Below, piece after piece: positions 49,778 to 59,869 of a stretch of DNA of 64,000 nt. The notes under the pieces are model-generated. The model did no database searches, was not told the origin of the DNA, and saw nothing but the letters and a program-made list of their open reading frames with translations. Position 1 is the first letter of the stretch. Every line of letters starts with the position of its first letter. This DNA comes from Photobacterium ganghwense (lineage in GTDB: Bacteria; Pseudomonadota; Gammaproteobacteria; Enterobacterales; Vibrionaceae). The stretch covers positions 186,001 to 250,000 of the forward strand of contig NZ_PYMI01000003.1 of assembly GCF_003025595.1 (NCBI RefSeq). The letters run 5' to 3'. The position numbers and the translations under genes are program-made.

Positions 49778-50401
49778 GTGATTGGCCGACTACGTGGAAC
49801 CATTATCGAAAAACAACCGCCGGAAATCCTGCTGGAAGTCGGGGGCATTGGCTATGAAGTCAATATGCCGATGAGCTGTTTCTATGAACTGCCGGAAGTC
49901 GGTCAGGAAGCTGTCATTGCAACGCACTATGTGGTGCGTGAAGATGCCCAGTTGCTGTACGGCTTTAACAAACGAAGCGAGCGTGATCTGTTCCGCGAAG
50001 TGATTAAAGCGAATGGCGTCGGCCCGAAACTGGGACTGGCTATTCTCTCTGCCATGACAGCCAGCCAGTTTGTGCTGAGTGTTGAGAATGAAGACATTAC
50101 CACGCTGGTGAAAATTCCCGGGGTTGGGAAGAAAACCGCTGAACGCCTGGTGGTTGAAATGAAAGACCGCCTGAAAGGCTGGGGTGAAGGTGACCTGTTT
50201 ACGCCTGCGCTGGATACGGCAGCGTCGAACGCACCGGTTCAGGACACGGCAGCGGCAGCACGAGCAGAAGATGAAGCGGTCAGCGCCCTGATTGCTTTGG
50301 GCTACAAACCACAGCAGGCGTCGAAAGTGGTGGCTCAGGTGGCTGCACCGGAGATGAGCAGTGAAACGATTATCCGTGAAGCCCTGCGGTCCATGGTTTA
50401 A
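49778..50401 (+). CDS. ruvA: RuvA: Holliday junction DNA-binding subunit
   Basis: Tetramer that holds the four-way junction while RuvB drives branch migration. 207 residues. I use GTG at 49778, giving [20 protein letters not shown], which matches the E. coli start; an upstream ATG in frame would add 23 unrelated residues. Domain I OB fold (1-63), domain II with two HhH motifs ([12 protein letters not shown] and [16 protein letters not shown]), acidic-pin region, flexible linker (about 145-160) and domain III ([17 protein letters not shown]) that contacts RuvB. Confidence 0.96.
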   Translation: MIGRLRGTIIEKQPPEILLEVGGIGYEVNMPMSCFYELPEVGQEAVIATHYVVREDAQLLYGFNKRSERDLFREVIKANGVGPKLGLAILSAMTASQFVLSVENEDITTLVKIPGVGKKTAERLVVEMKDRLKGWGEGDLFTPALDTAASNAPVQDTAAAARAEDEAVSALIALGYKPQQASKVVAQVAAPEMSSETIIREALRSMV

Positions 50402-50412
50402 GGTAAGCAAGA

Positions 50413-51426
50413 ATGATTGAAGCGGATCGACTGATAGCGAACGATTACCCCACTTCGCGTGAAGAAGACATTATTGATCGCGCTATCCGGCCTAAGATGT
50501 TGTCTGACTACCGCGGACAGGATCATGTCCGTGAGCAGATGGAAATCTTCATCAAAGCAGCCAAACTGCGAAGCGAAGCGTTGGATCACCTGCTGATCTT
50601 TGGTCCTCCGGGACTGGGGAAAACCACGTTGGCCAACATTGTGGCCAACGAGATGGGAGTGAGCATTCGCACCACATCCGGTCCGGTGCTGGAAAAAGCC
50701 GGTGATCTGGCGGCATTGCTAACTAACCTCGAAGAAAACGATGTCCTGTTTATCGATGAGATCCACCGTCTCAGCCCACAGGTGGAAGAGGTGCTGTATC
50801 CGGCGATGGAAGATTACCAGCTGGACATCATGATCGGGGAAGGGCCGGCAGCGCGCTCAATCAAAATCGACTTGCCGCCGTTTACCCTGATTGGAGCGAC
50901 GACAAGGGCTGGATCACTGACATCACCGCTGCGGGATCGCTTCGGTATCACACAGCGTCTGGAATACTATAAAGTGGATGATTTGTGTGGGATTGTTGAG
51001 CGCAGTGCGAAATGTCTCGGGTTGTCGATGGACTCTACCGGAGCAATGGAAGTGGCGATGCGATCCCGTGGCACACCGCGTATTGCTAACCGCCTGCTGC
51101 GCCGGGTACGCGATTTTGCCGAAGTGAAAGGAAATGGTCATATCTGCCCGGATATTGCCACTAAAGCACTGGATATGTTGGATGTTGACAGCAGTGGCTT
51201 CGATTACATGGATCGCAAATTGCTGATGGCGATTATTGATAAATTCATGGGCGGGCCGGTAGGGCTGGATAACCTGGCGGCGGCGATCGGCGAAGAAAAG
51301 GACACAATCGAAGATGTTCTTGAGCCCTATCTGATTCAGCAGGGATATTTGCAGCGTACGCCGCGTGGCCGGATTGCCACTCACCGGGCCTATCTGCACT
51401 TCGGGTTGGACTTACCGGAGTCGTAA
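50413..51426 (+). CDS. ruvB: RuvB: branch-migration AAA+ motor
   Basis: Hexameric ATPase that pumps DNA through the junction with RuvA. 337 residues. Walker A in [13 protein letters not shown], Walker B in [10 protein letters not shown], sensor 1 in [10 protein letters not shown], arginine finger region SPLRDRFGI, sensor 2 in [17 protein letters not shown]-terminal winged helix ends LHFGLDLP. Twelve bases after ruvA. Confidence 0.98.
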   Translation: MIEADRLIANDYPTSREEDIIDRAIRPKMLSDYRGQDHVREQMEIFIKAAKLRSEALDHLLIFGPPGLGKTTLANIVANEMGVSIRTTSGPVLEKAGDLAALLTNLEENDVLFIDEIHRLSPQVEEVLYPAMEDYQLDIMIGEGPAARSIKIDLPPFTLIGATTRAGSLTSPLRDRFGITQRLEYYKVDDLCGIVERSAKCLGLSMDSTGAMEVAMRSRGTPRIANRLLRRVRDFAEVKGNGHICPDIATKALDMLDVDSSGFDYMDRKLLMAIIDKFMGGPVGLDNLAAAIGEEKDTIEDVLEPYLIQQGYLQRTPRGRIATHRAYLHFGLDLPES

Positions 51427-51463
51427 CTACCGATAAAAGTAAGCAAGTTGTAAAAACAGCAAT

Positions 51464-51494
51464 AAAAAACGAGGCACAGGTGCCTCGTTTTTTT
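51464..51494 (+). terminator. Terminator of ruvAB
   Basis: AAAAAACGAGGCA, loop CAGG, TGCCTCGT then seven T in total. 38 bases after the stop. Confidence 0.93.
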
Positions 51495-51636
51495 ATATCC
51501 GTTTTTTGAGAAAACACAAAATAACGGATAAATCAGTTCGCTTATTTACATCTTATTGACAAATCAAAGGATATTTTTGATGTTGCTTCCGTCCCGGGAT
51601 GAGATCAAAAACAAGCGAACGGCTACATTGTGAGCA

Positions 51637-51714
51637 TTATTTTACTGATGCTTTGTACATTTCGGCAAAGCTTGGTTGATACAGTGCAATAATTTTTTCA
51701 AACATACGAGCCAT
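51637..51714 (-). CDS. Candidate small protein (25 aa) of unknown function
   Basis: A short frame beginning MARMFEKIIALYQ and ending EMYKASVK, then TAA. AGGA lies seven bases before the ATG, a good ribosome-binding site. An in-frame ATG six codons upstream (MNEEVD-) is possible but lacks such a site. The sequence is amphipathic rather than hydrophobic, with no membrane segment. A TATAAT (minus strand, 51819-51824) about 105 bases upstream could be its promoter, though I see no good -35. I do not recognise a family. Confidence 0.4.
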   Translation of the reverse strand: MARMFEKIIALYQPSFAEMYKASVK

Positions 51715-52117
51715 ATCCACTTCCTCATTCATACTCTGTTACAGATGGGGAAACAGCATACAACCCGCCAAAAAGATGACTTTTATCGTCCGGGCGGTTC
51801 ATTCTGTTTCTGGCGCTGATTATAGAGATTTATTGCCTTACCAAAAGCGATATAAATTATATTTTCGGATTAGTTTATCTAATTTCAAAATCTGTTGATT
51901 AGCCCAGTGAAGTGCTGATTTAACAGCCTTTGAGGCCAGTTGATTGTGCTGATAATAGGGGTGTCAAGATAGGAAGGACTCGATTTTCTAACAGGTTTTA
52001 TCAGGACTTTTTTGCTTGGTAAACATGCTGGCAAGTGGGCGGAAACCAGACCGTCAGAACCGGCTAAACATCCGTTTTTAGCAGGCGTATTGCGGGTTTT
52101 AACAAATGTTCGGATGT

Positions 52118-52131
52118 TTGATCCAGGTCAA
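52118..52131 (+). promoter_or_regulatory. FNR-like box 1 upstream of cydA
   Basis: TTGAT-CCAG-GTCAA matches nine of ten defined FNR positions. Exactly 50 bases upstream of box 2. Confidence 0.6.
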
Positions 52132-52167
52132 TCAAATAGTGCTTGTGTAAAAAATGAACAGGCTTTT

Positions 52168-52181
52168 TTGATGCTCATCAA
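52168..52181 (+). promoter_or_regulatory. FNR box 2 upstream of cydA
   Basis: TTGAT-GCTC-ATCAA is a perfect match to the FNR palindrome. E. coli cydAB is repressed by FNR under strict anaerobiosis. Confidence 0.75.
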
Positions 52182-52257
52182 AGCAAATTGTGCGCTAAAT
52201 CCATTGAGCGATTTGAATAATGTCAGTAATATTAGCAATGACTATATTAGCTGTAGC

Positions 52258-52273
52258 TTAACAACAAATTAAC
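52258..52273 (-). promoter_or_regulatory. ArcA-type direct repeat upstream of cydA
   Basis: On the minus strand: GTTAA-TTTGTT-GTTAA, two direct repeats 11 bases apart, the spacing of ArcA-P sites. ArcA activates cydAB in low oxygen in E. coli. Confidence 0.6.
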
Positions 52274-52443
52274 TAATTTGGCACAGTATCGCAACATTAT
52301 CAGGGATGCCGCTTATCACGGATAAATGGCAGCCAGGAAGGTGACAAGATTGCGGTTAAGTTCGGCTACAAGTTGCTAAGCCCAATCATCGGTACACTGT
52401 GTCGTACTGTCGTCAGTCAGCCTGGCGGTTAAAGGAGTTCTCA

Positions 52444-54030
52444 ATGTTCACTGATATCGTCGAACTATCGCGGTTACAGTTCGCATTAACTGCGATGTAT
52501 CACTTTTTGTTCGTCCCGTTGACTCTGGGGATGGCGTTCCTACTAGCCATCATGGAGTCGGTTTATGTAATGACCGGAAAGCAAATCTACAAGGACATGA
52601 CCAAGTTCTGGGGTAAGCTTTTCGCGATTAACTTTGCACTGGGTGTGGCTACCGGTCTCACCATGGAATTCCAGTTTGGTACAAACTGGGCGTACTACTC
52701 CCACTATGTTGGTGACATTTTCGGTGCCCCTCTGGCTATCGAAGCGCTGATTGCCTTCTTCCTGGAATCAACTCTGGTCGGCCTGTTCTTCTTTGGCTGG
52801 GACCGCCTGTCTAAACGTCAGCACCTTGCGGTGACCTGGCTGGTGGCGCTTGGCTCTAACTTCTCGGCCTTATGGATTCTGATCGCGAATGGCTGGATGC
52901 AAAACCCGGTGGGTGCAGAGTTCAACTTCGAAACCATGCGTATGGAAATGGTGAGCTTTGCCGAAGTAGTCTTCAACCCGGTTGCCCAGGTGAAATTCGT
53001 TCACACCGTTGCTTCCGGTTATGTTTGTGGCGCAATGTTCATCATGGGGATCAGTGCTTACTACATGCTGAAAGGCCGTGATATCCCGTTTGCCCGCCGT
53101 TCTTTCGCGATTGCAGCATCTTTCGGGATGGCCTCGATCCTGTCTGTGATCGTTCTGGGGGACGAGTCTGGCTATGAGCTGGGTGACGTTCAGAAAGCCA
53201 AACTGGCGGCTATTGAAGCTGAGTGGCACACCGAAGAAGCACCGGCTGCATTTACCCTGTTTGGTTTGCCAAATCAGGAAACCATGCACACCGATTACGC
53301 GATTAAGATCCCATACGTGATGGGGATTATCGCGACGCGTTCTTTCGATACCGAAGTGACCGGCCTGCGTGACCTGAAAGCGGAGCACGAAGTGCGTATC
53401 CGCAACGGTATGATCGCGTACGGTCTGCTGGAAAAACTGCGTGCTGGTGAGAAAACGCCGGAAAACATTGCGGCGTTCGACGCGGTGAAGAAAGATCTGG
53501 GTTACGGCCTGTTGGTGAAGCCTTATGCCGATAACGTTGTTGATGCAACAGAAGCCGATATTGCTCAAGCTGCTGATGACTCAATTCCAACGGTTTGGCC
53601 GCTGTTCTGGAGCTTCCGGATCATGGTCGCCTGTGGCTTCCTGATGCTGGGTATTTTTGCTGCGGCGTTCGTCCAGACCTGCCGTCACAAAATCACCGAG
53701 AAGCAATGGGTTCTCAAAGCTGCGCTGTACGGGATTCCACTGCCATGGATCGCGATCGAAGCCGGTTGGTTTGTTGCCGAGTACGGTCGTCAGCCATGGG
53801 CTGTGGGTGAGATCCTGCCGGTATCAATGGCGGCGTCTAACCTGGCTGCGTCTGACATTATCACTTCAATGCTGGCAATTATTGCACTGTACACAGTGTT
53901 CCTGATTGCTGAAATGTACCTGATGATCAAATTTGCTCGTCTGGGTCCTAGCAGCCTGAAAACTGGCCGCTATCACTTTGAAACAACCGATGCCCCACAG
54001 AACGTGGTTGCGCGTCAGGTTGAAGCTTAA
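52444..54030 (+). CDS. cydA: CydA: cytochrome bd ubiquinol oxidase subunit I
   Basis: Haem b558/b595/d subunit of the high-affinity terminal oxidase in the inner membrane. 528 residues. [25 protein letters not shown] includes the haem ligand His20. [16 protein letters not shown] carries the b558 His, and the Q loop region (about 250-375) is of the long type. [14 protein letters not shown] is the conserved GRQPW motif near the C-terminal helices. Start set by GGAG before the ATG at 52444; the frame is open 15 codons upstream without similarity. Confidence 0.98.
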   Translation: MFTDIVELSRLQFALTAMYHFLFVPLTLGMAFLLAIMESVYVMTGKQIYKDMTKFWGKLFAINFALGVATGLTMEFQFGTNWAYYSHYVGDIFGAPLAIEALIAFFLESTLVGLFFFGWDRLSKRQHLAVTWLVALGSNFSALWILIANGWMQNPVGAEFNFETMRMEMVSFAEVVFNPVAQVKFVHTVASGYVCGAMFIMGISAYYMLKGRDIPFARRSFAIAASFGMASILSVIVLGDESGYELGDVQKAKLAAIEAEWHTEEAPAAFTLFGLPNQETMHTDYAIKIPYVMGIIATRSFDTEVTGLRDLKAEHEVRIRNGMIAYGLLEKLRAGEKTPENIAAFDAVKKDLGYGLLVKPYADNVVDATEADIAQAADDSIPTVWPLFWSFRIMVACGFLMLGIFAAAFVQTCRHKITEKQWVLKAALYGIPLPWIAIEAGWFVAEYGRQPWAVGEILPVSMAASNLAASDIITSMLAIIALYTVFLIAEMYLMIKFARLGPSSLKTGRYHFETTDAPQNVVARQVEA

Positions 54031-54047
54031 TCAGGGAGAGTGAAGCA

Positions 54048-55184
54048 ATGTTTGAATATGAAGTATTGCGCTTTATCTGGTGGGTGCTGATCGGTGTGCT
54101 ATGCATCGGTTTTGCAGTCACTGACGGTTTTGACATGGGTGTAGGTGTTCTGTCCAAATTTATTGGTAAGACAGACAACGAGCGCCGCGTCATGATTAAC
54201 TCAATCGCCCCGCACTGGGACGGAAACCAGGTATGGCTGATCACCGCGGGTGGTGCTCTGTTTGCTGCCTGGCCGCTGGTATACGCAACGGCGTTTTCTG
54301 GCTTCTACCTAGCGATGCTGGTAACACTGGCTGCGCTGTGGCTGCGTCCGCTTGGCTTCGATTACCGTTCGAAAATCGAAAATCCAAAATGGCGTGGCAT
54401 GTGGGATAACGCGATCTTTATCGGTAGCTTTGTACCGCCAGTGATCTTCGGTGTGGCTTTCGGTAACTTGCTGCAAGGTGTGCCGTTTGAACTGAGTTCA
54501 CTGCTGATCCCAACCTACAAAGGTTCGTTCTTTGGTCTGCTGAACCCGTTCGCCTTGCTGTGTGGTGTGGTTAGCCTGCTGATGATCGTGACGCAAGGTG
54601 CGGCTTACCTGCAGATGAAGACAACGACTGAAATCCGTGAGCGCGCTCGTCGCGTTGCCATGATGACGTCGATTGCGACTGCGGTATGTTTTGCCATTGC
54701 CGGTTTCTGGGCTCAAAGCATCGAAGGCTACATCATCACGTCTGAAATCGTGACTAATGCGCCTTCTAACCCGCTGAACAAAGAAGTGATGCGTCAGACA
54801 GGTGCACTGTTTGCGAACTACGATGCTTATCCGCTGCTGTGGATTGCACCGGCTCTGGCTGTGTTCATGCCGCTGCTGACGATGCTGGCTTCTCGCCTGA
54901 ACCGTGGCGCCATGGCGTTTATCAGCTCCAGCCTGACAATGGCTGGCGTGGTACTGACCTTTGGTTTTGCACTGTTCCCATTCATCATGCCTTCAAGCCT
55001 GGTGCCTGCGCACAGCCTGACTATGTGGGATTCGACGTCGTCTGAACTGACCCTGAAAATCATGACAGTGGTTGCGGCGGTTATGGTTCCGATTATTCTG
55101 GGCTACACCTCATGGTGTTACTACAAGATGTTCGGTCGTCTTGATACCCAGTTCATCGAAGACAACAAGAACTCACTGTACTAA
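54048..55184 (+). CDS. cydB: CydB: cytochrome bd ubiquinol oxidase subunit II
   Basis: Second large subunit of cytochrome bd. 378 residues with about eight membrane segments. FIWWVLIGVLCIGFAVTDGFDMGVG is the N-terminal block in part, and HWDGNQVWLITAGGALFAAWP has the conserved Trp-Asp-Gly-Asn-Gln. Starts 17 bases after cydA with AGGGAGAG upstream; followed by cydX. Confidence 0.98.
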   Translation: MFEYEVLRFIWWVLIGVLCIGFAVTDGFDMGVGVLSKFIGKTDNERRVMINSIAPHWDGNQVWLITAGGALFAAWPLVYATAFSGFYLAMLVTLAALWLRPLGFDYRSKIENPKWRGMWDNAIFIGSFVPPVIFGVAFGNLLQGVPFELSSLLIPTYKGSFFGLLNPFALLCGVVSLLMIVTQGAAYLQMKTTTEIRERARRVAMMTSIATAVCFAIAGFWAQSIEGYIITSEIVTNAPSNPLNKEVMRQTGALFANYDAYPLLWIAPALAVFMPLLTMLASRLNRGAMAFISSSLTMAGVVLTFGFALFPFIMPSSLVPAHSLTMWDSTSSELTLKIMTVVAAVMVPIILGYTSWCYYKMFGRLDTQFIEDNKNSLY

Positions 55185-55195
55185 GGAGATAAACT

Positions 55196-55306
55196 ATGTG
55201 GTATTTCGCTTGGATTCTGGGTGTGCTGCTAGCTTGCTCATTCGGTATCATCAATGCTCTGTGGCTGGAAGCGACAGAAAACATGGATGCTCAGAACGGT
55301 GAGTAA
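55196..55306 (+). CDS. cydX: CydX: small subunit of cytochrome bd oxidase
   Basis: 36-residue single-span membrane protein needed for stable, active cytochrome bd. Starts MWYFAWILGVLLACSFGI, with the conserved Trp-Tyr-Phe-Ala-Trp N-terminus and Glu in WLEATENMD. AAGGAG lies eight bases before the ATG and 11 bases after the cydB stop. Too short for most gene finders but unmistakable. Confidence 0.95.
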   Translation: MWYFAWILGVLLACSFGIINALWLEATENMDAQNGE

Positions 55307-55601
55307 CCTGGGCGATGGGGTAAAGAGAATCCATCAGTGGGTAGACGTTGGTCTGCTCCGACTGCTGGGGCTGGTGATGTCACTGGCCTCGGCAGGGCTG
55401 GTGGTGTGGGATCCCACGCTCTTTGCCCAGGCGATTGGCGGGTTCGGGCCCGTCATATCGCCGGCCCTGATTTGGGCAACCTGCGCCGCGATGGTCTATG
55501 GCGTCGGGTTTGTACCAAAGAAATGGTTCTGGCAGGTATTTTTTACTCCTTACCTGTCACTACCAATTCTGGCTTACATTCTCTACCTGAGACTGTGGTA
55601 A
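55299..55601 (+). CDS. ybgE: YbgE family cyd-operon protein
   Basis: Small membrane protein (about 100 aa) of the YbgE family, always near cydAB; role unknown. Three hydrophobic segments are visible (LLRLLGLVMSLASAGLVVW, the ALIWATCAAMVYGVGF region, and FFTPYLSLPILAYILYL). The start is uncertain: GTG at 55299 overlaps the cydX stop by eight bases (GTGAGTAA), while ATG at 55287 overlaps by 20. I list the GTG because its length is closer to E. coli (97). Confidence 0.85.
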   Translation: MSNLGDGVKRIHQWVDVGLLRLLGLVMSLASAGLVVWDPTLFAQAIGGFGPVISPALIWATCAAMVYGVGFVPKKWFWQVFFTPYLSLPILAYILYLRLW

Positions 55602-55644
55602 TTGCTTCAGACTGTTAGAAGCTGAAACAAATCGAGAACATTGA

Positions 55645-55679
55645 AACAGCCCTAAGCATTTGCTTTGGGCTGTTTTTTT
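55645..55679 (+). terminator. Terminator of cydABX-ybgE
   Basis: AAACAGCCC-TAAGCA, short loop, TGCTTT-GGGCTGTTT then more T. Long stem with one mismatch. Confidence 0.92.
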
Positions 55680-55852
55680 ATTGTGCTGTCAGGCTGATGG
55701 CCTGCTTCGGCGCATGAATATTTTTATCGTTGGCAGCCAAGGATTCGCGGGTGGGTGATTTCATTCTACTGGGTAAGTTAGGTATAGTAGGCGTCTCGGA
55801 ATGTACCTGTATTTTCGGTAATAACCGGATAGAACATAAAACTGGAAGAATG

Positions 55853-56257
55853 ATGACCGAAGAGAATGCCTTTGAATGGCCGATCCGGATTTATTACGAA
55901 GACACTGATGTCGGCGGCATTGTATACCATGCCAATTACCTCAAATTCTTCGAGCGTGCCCGCACGGAACTGTTTCGGAGTGCCGGTGTCAGTTTAAGCG
56001 ATCAATTTGCCGAGAAGATCAGCTTTGTGGTTCGCCATATGGATATTGATTTTCTTAAAGGCGCTCAATTAGATGATGAACTGGTTGTCAGAACCTGGCC
56101 AAATTCGGTGCGAAAAGCGTCGATCGAATTCTGTCAGGTTTTAGTTAACAATAATGGCCAAACCTTGTGTAAAGCCTTGGTTCAGGTAGCCTGTGTCCAC
56201 CCTGATACCTTGAAACCAATCAAGATCCCAGAAAATATTATGTCGGAGATTTTTTAA
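55853..56257 (+). CDS. ybgC: YbgC: acyl-CoA thioesterase of the tol-pal cluster
   Basis: Hotdog-fold thioesterase, 134 residues as in E. coli; acts on short- to long-chain acyl-CoA and associates with phospholipid synthesis and the Tol-Pal cluster. YYEDTDVGGIVYHANYLKFFERART contains in part the catalytic Asp (EDTD) and the HANY motif. I start at the second of two tandem ATGs (55853), four bases after GGAAG. Stop TAA is directly followed by the tolQ GTG. Confidence 0.95.
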   Translation: MTEENAFEWPIRIYYEDTDVGGIVYHANYLKFFERARTELFRSAGVSLSDQFAEKISFVVRHMDIDFLKGAQLDDELVVRTWPNSVRKASIEFCQVLVNNNGQTLCKALVQVACVHPDTLKPIKIPENIMSEIF

Positions 56258-56944
56258 GTGACTGCTGAACTGTCGATTTTAGATCTTTTTCTACAGGCGA
56301 GCCTGTTGGTAAAGATCGTTATGTTGATTCTGCTGGGAATGTCAGTTGTCTCGTGGGCCTTGATCATCAAGCGCTCGCAGGTGTTGTCGCAAGCCAAAGC
56401 GAAAGCGGAACGATTTGAAGACCGCTTCTGGTCCGGGATCGACCTGTCGCAGCTGTATCAGGAAGTCGAGGCTCGTAAAGACAGCCTGACTGGCTCAGAG
56501 CAAATTTTCCACGCGGGATTTAAAGAGTTTGCCCGTCTGCACCGCAACAACGGTAAAGCGCCTGAATCGGTGATGGATGGTACCAGTCGTGCAATGCGCG
56601 TGGCGCTGTCCCGTGAAGTCGATGATCTGGAAACCAGCCTGCCATTCCTGGCAACGGTTGGTTCGATCACTCCATACATTGGTCTGTTTGGTACCGTTTG
56701 GGGCATCATGCACGCCTTTATTGCACTGGGTGCGGTGAAGCAAGCGACACTGGCAATGGTTGCGCCGGGCATCGCTGAAGCACTGGTCGCAACGGCGATG
56801 GGTCTGTTTGCGGCTATTCCGGCAGTTATGTTCTATAACAAACTGACAAACCAGGTTGCAAAACTGGAGCACGCTTACGCGACGTTTATGGAAGAATTTT
56901 CAAGTATTCTGCACCGTCAGGCATTTGCGGCTAACCAGGAGTAA
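56258..56944 (+). CDS. tolQ: TolQ: Tol-Pal motor subunit
   Basis: Proton channel component, homologous to ExbB and MotA, that energises TolA with TolR. 228 residues (E. coli 230) with three membrane segments: about 12-36, 135-160 and 168-195. [21 protein letters not shown] opens the first in part, and [17 protein letters not shown] is the second-helix signature. GTG start, with GGAG 10 bases upstream inside ybgC. Confidence 0.97.
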   Translation: MTAELSILDLFLQASLLVKIVMLILLGMSVVSWALIIKRSQVLSQAKAKAERFEDRFWSGIDLSQLYQEVEARKDSLTGSEQIFHAGFKEFARLHRNNGKAPESVMDGTSRAMRVALSREVDDLETSLPFLATVGSITPYIGLFGTVWGIMHAFIALGAVKQATLAMVAPGIAEALVATAMGLFAAIPAVMFYNKLTNQVAKLEHAYATFMEEFSSILHRQAFAANQE

Positions 56945-56949
56945 CTGGC

Positions 56950-57396
56950 ATGGCCTATCAACCAAAAAAGCGTAAATTAACGGCAGAGATCAACGTCGTG
57001 CCGTATATCGACGTGATGTTGGTACTGCTGATCATCTTTATGGTAACAGCACCGTTCGTGACTCAAGGGGTTGATGTGGATCTGCCGGCAACGGCTTCGG
57101 CCAAAACTGCCGCAGAGCTGGGCGGAGCCGATAACGATCGCCCGCCAATCATTGTCGAAGTCGGCAGGGAAGGGGAGCTGGGCCTGAGTGTCGACAACCA
57201 GGACATGATGCGTGGCCTGGCCATGGACGAACTGCTGACCCGAGTACGGGCCGAACTGCAACTGAACCCGAAATCATCTGTGCTGGTAGGCGGTGATGCA
57301 CGCGCCCAATATGCTTACATCATCGAAACCCTGGATGCGTTGAATCAGGCGGGTGTCGGCTCGGTCGGTTTGATGACAGAACCACTTGAAGACTAG
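56950..57396 (+). CDS. tolR: TolR: Tol-Pal motor subunit
   Basis: ExbD-like partner of TolQ with one N-terminal membrane helix (about 17-40) and a periplasmic domain. 148 residues. INVVPYIDVMLVLLIIFMVTAP contains in part the proton-carrying Asp (YIDVMLVL). The periplasmic part ends GVGSVGLMTEPLED. Five bases after tolQ. Confidence 0.97.
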   Translation: MAYQPKKRKLTAEINVVPYIDVMLVLLIIFMVTAPFVTQGVDVDLPATASAKTAAELGGADNDRPPIIVEVGREGELGLSVDNQDMMRGLAMDELLTRVRAELQLNPKSSVLVGGDARAQYAYIIETLDALNQAGVGSVGLMTEPLED

Positions 57397-57409
57397 CGGG
57401 CGGACAAGG

Positions 57410-58474
57410 ATGAAAAAGAATGACTACACCGTTGCCGTCATTGTTTCGTTACTTCTCCATGCTTTACTGGTCGTAGCCCTGCTTTGGGGCGCTGACTTTT
57501 CGTCAGACAAGCCCAAGCCTGCCGGCAGCACGATAAAAGCTGTCGTGGTGGATCCGGCGCTGGTGAATCAGCAGGCGCAACGGATCCGTCAGGAGCGCGC
57601 CGCGGCCAAACAAGCTGAACAGGATCGCCTGCGCCGCCTTGAGCAGCAAGCTGATGCGCTGGAAAAGCAGCGTCAGGAAGAAGAGCGACGTTTGCGTGAG
57701 CTGAAGGCCGACAAGCTGAAGGCAGAGAAAGCTGCTCGTGAGGCAGAAGAAGAGCGTAAGCGTGTAGCGGAAGAGCGCCAGCGTGTGGCGGAAGCCAAAC
57801 GTAAAGCGGAAGACGAAAAACGCAAAGCAGATGAAGCGGCGAAAGTCGCGCGTGAGCAGGCAGCAAAAGCCGAAGCGGAACGTAAAGCGAAGCAGGAAGC
57901 TGCCCGCGTAGCGGAAGCAGAACGTCAGAAGCAGGTTGAAGAACAGCGTAAAGCTGAAGAAGCCAAGCGCAAGGCGGAAGCTGAAGCGAAGCGAGCTGAA
58001 GAAGAGCGTCAGGCTAAAGTAGCAGCGAAGAAGAAAGCTGAAGATGAGGCCCGTAAAGCAGAAGCGGCGCGCAAAGAAGCCGAGCGTAAAGCTGCTGAAG
58101 CCCGCGAGGCACAAAAGCAGCAGGAAGCTGCACTGAACGAGCTGTTTTCCGGCCTTGAAGCCGAAACTGAGCAACGTGGCGGTGCCCGTGGCCAGTTTGT
58201 TGCCGATGAAACGCAGCGCTACGGTGCCATCTACACGCAATTGATTCAGCAAAACCTGCTGGTGGAGCAAAGCTTCATCGGTCGTGAGTGTGTGATTCGT
58301 ATGCGCCTGGCGGCAAACGGCCTGGTGCTGGATGCGTCAGAAGAAGGCGGCGACAGAAGTTTATGCCGTGCGGCAAAAGCCGCCGTGGTTAAAGTCAGCC
58401 AATTCCCGATGCCGGATGATCCGGCGATCGTTGAAAAGCTGCGTGGAATCAAACTGATTGTCAGCCCACAATGA
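57410..58474 (+). CDS. tolA: TolA: trans-periplasmic energy transducer
   Basis: Anchored in the inner membrane and spanning the periplasm to contact Pal and TolB. 354 residues. Domain I: one membrane segment (about 8-28, [20 protein letters not shown]) with the SxxxH motif (SLLLH) that contacts TolQR. Domain II: a long Lys/Glu/Ala/Arg helix (about 55-250) of repeated KAEEE- and RKAE-like units. Domain III: globular (about 255-354), with [16 protein letters not shown] and the paired Cys. Start at the ATG at 57410 ([12 protein letters not shown]). Confidence 0.95.
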   Translation: MKKNDYTVAVIVSLLLHALLVVALLWGADFSSDKPKPAGSTIKAVVVDPALVNQQAQRIRQERAAAKQAEQDRLRRLEQQADALEKQRQEEERRLRELKADKLKAEKAAREAEEERKRVAEERQRVAEAKRKAEDEKRKADEAAKVAREQAAKAEAERKAKQEAARVAEAERQKQVEEQRKAEEAKRKAEAEAKRAEEERQAKVAAKKKAEDEARKAEAARKEAERKAAEAREAQKQQEAALNELFSGLEAETEQRGGARGQFVADETQRYGAIYTQLIQQNLLVEQSFIGRECVIRMRLAANGLVLDASEEGGDRSLCRAAKAAVVKVSQFPMPDDPAIVEKLRGIKLIVSPQ

Positions 58475-58487
58475 TGAAGGAGTGAGG

Positions 58488-59834
58488 ATGAAACGTTGGT
58501 TAATGAGCTTGTGTGTTGCGCTGCTGAGTTTCAGCCAGCTGGCACAGGCAGAACTCGAGCTGGTCATCACTGAAGGGGTCGACTCTGCGCGCCCTATCGG
58601 TGTGGTGCCGTTTCAGTGGCAAGGTCCGGGCGAACTGCCTACGGACATGGCGGGCGTTGTTGCGTCTGATTTGCGTCGCAGCGGGAAATTCTCCCCGGTT
58701 GATGCGAGTAAAATGCCGCAGACTCCTTACAGTGACGAGCAGGTCGATTACAACGCCTGGACGTCAATGGGGGTGGATGCCCTGGTCACCGGTAACATCG
58801 TGTTGAACGCGGAAGGGAACTACGAAGTGACCTACCAGCTGATTGATGTGGTACGTGGCCAGCTGACGAGCGGCGACAGTCGCGGTCTGCAGGACGGCAA
58901 ACTGGTACAGACGAAAGATCATGTTCTGTATGCCGGTCGTGCAGTGGTAGATGGCAAGCAGATGCGCAAATATTCGCACCGTATTGCCGACATCATTTAC
59001 GAGAAGCTGACTGGGGAAAAAGGCGCGTTCCTGACCCGTATTGCTTACGTTGTTGTGGATGATAAGTCGAAATACCCTTATCAGCTGCGTGTGGCAGATT
59101 ATGACGGTTACAACGAGCGCCTGGTACTGAAGTCCCAGCAGCCGCTGATGTCGCCATCCTGGTCTCCGGACGGCAGCAAGCTGGCCTACGTCAGCTTCGA
59201 GAATCAACAGTCAGAAATCTACATCATGGATATCTATAAGGGTACCCGTGAGAAAGTGGCGTCTTATCCACGTCATAACGGCAGTCCGCGTTTCTCGCCG
59301 GACGGCAATAAACTGGCCATGGTTCTGTCGAAAAGCGGCAGCCTGCAGATCTACGTAATGGACCTGCAAACCAAAGCCCTGACGCAAGTGACCAATGGTC
59401 GCGCCAACAATACTGAGGCATTTTGGGACCCGAAAGGTGACTCTTTGATCTTTACCTCCGACAGAGGTGGTAAACCACAGATTTATCGAGTAAATTTAGC
59501 GGACGGTTCGACCAAGCGCCTGACCTGGCAAGGCAGTCAGAATCTGGGTGGACAGTTAAGCCCGGATGGACGCTTCCTGGTCATGGTTAACCGTTCAGAC
59601 AGTGGCTACAACATCGCCAAACAGGATTTGCAAACCGGTGCAGTACAAATCCTGACAAAGACATTTTTGGATGAATCACCAAGTATCGCGCCAAACGGCA
59701 GTATGGTGATTTACAGCTCGGTGAATAACAAATCCAACGAGCTGTCATTAGTGTCTATTGACGGGCGTTTTAAAGCACGACTACCTGCAACAAACGGACG
59801 AGTAAGGGCACCTTCTTGGGGGCCTTTTCTCTGA
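58488..59834 (+). CDS. tolB: TolB: periplasmic beta-propeller of the Tol-Pal system
   Basis: Binds Pal and TolA and helps the outer membrane to constrict at division. 448 residues. Signal peptide ends LAQA (about residue 21); mature [16 protein letters not shown] includes the TolA-box-like N-terminus. The N-terminal alpha/beta domain (about 22-160) is followed by a six-blade propeller with repeated SPDG-type motifs ([44 protein letters not shown]). AAGGAG five bases before the ATG. Confidence 0.97.
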   Translation: MKRWLMSLCVALLSFSQLAQAELELVITEGVDSARPIGVVPFQWQGPGELPTDMAGVVASDLRRSGKFSPVDASKMPQTPYSDEQVDYNAWTSMGVDALVTGNIVLNAEGNYEVTYQLIDVVRGQLTSGDSRGLQDGKLVQTKDHVLYAGRAVVDGKQMRKYSHRIADIIYEKLTGEKGAFLTRIAYVVVDDKSKYPYQLRVADYDGYNERLVLKSQQPLMSPSWSPDGSKLAYVSFENQQSEIYIMDIYKGTREKVASYPRHNGSPRFSPDGNKLAMVLSKSGSLQIYVMDLQTKALTQVTNGRANNTEAFWDPKGDSLIFTSDRGGKPQIYRVNLADGSTKRLTWQGSQNLGGQLSPDGRFLVMVNRSDSGYNIAKQDLQTGAVQILTKTFLDESPSIAPNGSMVIYSSVNNKSNELSLVSIDGRFKARLPATNGRVRAPSWGPFL

Positions 59835-59869
59835 AGTCGCAGTAACAAACGATAACAAAGGAAAATAAA

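Larger units (their letters stand above)
51495..52443. other. Long region between ruvB and cydA (about 950 bases)
   Basis: Contains a candidate 25-codon gene on the minus strand (51637-51714) with a possible -10 at 51819-51824, and the cydA control region: two FNR boxes (52118-52131, 52168-52181) and an ArcA-type direct repeat (52258-52273). An 86-codon frame at 52012-52272 overlaps those sites and is rejected. Confidence 0.6.

Noticed and set aside
52012..52272. 86-codon plus-strand frame upstream of cydA
   Set aside because: It overlaps both FNR boxes and most of the ArcA repeat, has no ribosome-binding site, and its product shows no family features.
57503..58270. 255-codon minus-strand frame over tolA
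   Set aside because: It is the complement of the Lys/Glu/Ala-rich helix of tolA, whose composition keeps the opposite strand open; Phe/Leu-rich low-complexity product.
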